A stretch of 64,000 nucleotides of DNA, taken from the NCBI GenBank assembly GCA_039566865.1, contig CM076961.1, forward strand, positions 15,275,501-15,339,500, given 5' to 3'. Under the pieces are notes generated by a model, which worked only from the letters and a program-made list of their open reading frames with translations, ran no database searches and had not been told where the DNA came from. The position numbers were made by a program, and so were the translations under genes. Within the stretch, counting starts at the first letter, position 1; each line of letters opens with the position of its first letter. Positions 61,909-64,000 of this stretch are shown here, one piece after another. This DNA comes from Aurelia coerulea (taxonomy: Eukaryota > Cnidaria > Scyphozoa > Semaeostomeae > Ulmaridae).

Positions 61909-63928
61909 GTAACCATCTATATGATCAAAGGTCCCAACCACATAACTGATAACCCCCTAAACCCCCTAAACCACCCCTAACCCACTGAAAAACCCCATTG
62001 AAGACCACAAAAACCAACAAAAAATGCGTGAAAAACAATCTAAAAGTTTAGTGTGATCACAGTGTCAGACGAAAAGCTTTTCTTTGAAAAATGATAGTTG
62101 ATCATATAGTACCAACCCTACCCTATCCCCTGATACCCCATTACCACCTGACCAACCCCTACATTCGATGAGCAAACATACATACAATCACGGTAGTAAG
62201 AGATACAAATATTGCAACAATGGAAGTGTGGGGCTACCGCCCCAGAACCCCCCCAAGAAACACACTGATTCGAAAATTTGTCACACCCCTCTGTTGCCAT
62301 GACAACTGGGGGCTAGCTGCCCCCCAGACCCCCTGCCTAAAACCCTATATAGCGCAAATACAAAATATCAGTATGCAAGTACAGAGTGTGAAAGAGTATA
62401 ATTGAGGGGCTACCGCCCCAAAACCCCCCAAGAAACACACTGACTTGATATTTGATCACGTCATCATGTTGGCATGACAACTGGGGGGCAAGCCCCCCAG
62501 ACCCCCCATTCACAGATGCCATACAGTACTAACGTCATGGTGTATTCCCTATACACAGCCTATATTCACTATAATGAATTTTGGCCCTCTTACTCAATTA
62601 GCCCCCATGACGTCATCATTTGGGGGGTAGACCCCAAAACTTCACAGAATATAGTCAGATCATCACTCTCTAATGCTGATACAAAAAATTGGTGAATTTC
62701 GGTTGGCAACCTCGTTTTCGCGAATTTTGAATGAGGTAAGGTACCTGTTTTCGGCCAATTTTCACCCCTTTATGACGTCATAACTCCTAACCCCACGGTC
62801 CGATTTACCCCAGAAATGGCTCAAATTACTCGCCTCATCATTCCCTTCAAGTTGATATACCACTGAGGAAATTCGTACGGTTGGATAAAAATTTATGGAG
62901 GAACGAAAAATTTAGGCCCATTTAGGCCAATTTGTCGAATTTGTGCGCCATTTTGTCATCTTACGGCCTAAATTCCAAAAAATTTAATCACACAAACTTC
63001 AATCCTTTGTGCATTCGACTGCATAAATCTCGGATCGAAAAAAAGCTTTTAGTCTCTTGTGCAGGTCTCAGAAAATGAGAGGTAGGCTGATTTTGCTCCG
63101 ACCACTCCTTCTTTATGACGTCATAACTCTGGCACCCCACATTCGAATTGCCCCATATTTGCCCCAATCGAATCACAACACACCATAGATTCATAATCCA
63201 GAATCAAATACCCAAATATCAGTCGATAAAACTACTGCGCATGCGTGAAAAGTCAAAATACGTCAAAAATAGGTGGTTTTTGGCCCATAGTGACGTCATG
63301 ACCACGCCCAATCGAATGTCACCATATACCAAAAAAACCCCAACAACCAAGCGCATCTTTTACTAATTGGGTCGATATTTTTATCTCGTGCCGTTCTAGT
63401 TGCTATGGGCACCTGAAAATTGGTCATTTTCGCGCATGTTTTGTGACGTCATAACGTTCGATTTGGCGGTTGAAATTGTTTGCAGAACTTAGTTCCAGCC
63501 TAGTACTACTCGGTTCCGGGGTGCATTTATTTTTCACGGCCGAGACCTGAGTAGGCACCCCCTCGCGAAATCACCTACTACGATTTTTGCCTGTTTTTCC
63601 AACTTTCGAGGCCGATAATGATGTCATAACCACGCCCAAATTCGATTCTCCGACCGCCGTCGGATTCTCCCCGGCGGCCTCTCTAAAATGACCCCCCTCC
63701 CGATACTAACACTCGCCAGTGTCGATTTCTGTTTTGAAAACAATTTTTTCCTATACAACTCTTAACAAAATGGGTCAATTTTGACCAACTTTCCTCAAAA
63801 TCTGCGCATGCGCACATCCAATCACCCCCGGTAGGAGCTAGTTAAAATCCAATCAAATACCCCCAAAGTTGGTTTATTTGCAAAAAACCTCCCTCCCAAA
63901 AAACCCCTATGATCATATAGATGGTTAC
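61909..63928. mobile_element. About 2.0 kb unit bounded by 19 bp inverted repeats, rich in TGACGTCA
   Basis: GTAACCATCTATATGATCA at 61909-61927 is exactly reverse-complemented at 63910-63928. Inside lie two units of GGGGCTACCGCCCCA...CCCCCAGACCCCC (about 62225 and 62405) and a third partial one. (T/A)(A/G)TGACGTCATAAC-like motifs occur at about 62454, 62609, 62773, 63116, 63291, 63441 and 63621. GCGCATGCG palindromes are also present. No ORF of note. It could be a non-autonomous DNA transposon or a satellite block. Confidence 0.5.
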
Positions 63929-64000
63929 TTAAAAATGAAATGAAAAAAAAAATGAAAATTTTCATAGAGCTGGCCCAACTGCGTCAATGATAATAGGCCG

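Noticed and set aside
61960..61985. Telomere-like CCCCTAAA/CCCTAA run
   Set aside because: Only a few irregular units within a C-rich block that also has CCCCAGACCCC repeats; not an interstitial telomere array.
1..64000. CRISPR arrays, operons or bacterial features
   Set aside because: Spliced genes, AATAAA signals, LINEs and SINEs show eukaryotic DNA; no array of evenly spaced identical repeats with unique spacers was seen.

Overview
The window reads as nuclear DNA of an invertebrate animal, most likely an anthozoan cnidarian such as a coral. The grounds are AT-rich DNA, GT-AG introns of 0.4 to 13 kb, one conserved metazoan kinase gene, several LINE tails, and a dense load of short inverted-repeat transposons. 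The species cannot be fixed from the sequence alone.

Layout: (1) 1-690 is the last exon and 3' UTR of a plus-strand PDZ-domain gene that starts outside the window. (2) 690-18412 is about 18 kb without a supportable gene, filled with fold-back/MITE elements, several with clear target-site duplications, plus SINEs and tandem repeats. (3) 18413-59153 is one plus-strand gene, a WNK (with-no-lysine) kinase. I assembled 12 coding exons whose splice phases agree at every junction, giving at least 1369 residues; the 3' end lies beyond the last exon I can see. (4) 59154-64000 is probably WNK intron or downstream DNA. It holds a dead minus-strand LINE, a second LINE reverse-transcriptase fragment, and a roughly 2 kb unit bounded by inverted repeats and studded with TGACGTCA-like sites.

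The WNK product shows the diagnostic features: Cys in place of the beta-3 Lys, the catalytic Lys in the glycine-rich loop, HRD and DLGL motifs, the activation-loop Ser, two PF2-like domains, and two RFxV motifs that in known WNKs recruit SPAK/OSR1. The pathway expected from the family is chloride- and volume-dependent control of cation-chloride cotransporters.

The introns hold most of the unusual material: an inverted duplication of a SWIM zinc-finger gene with a MITE in one arm; a family of tiny palindromic TAGCCT elements with 8-9 bp target duplications; TTAA-flanked elements including a 155 bp near-perfect palindrome; a tandem array carrying E2F-consensus motifs; and several nested insertions whose order can be read directly.
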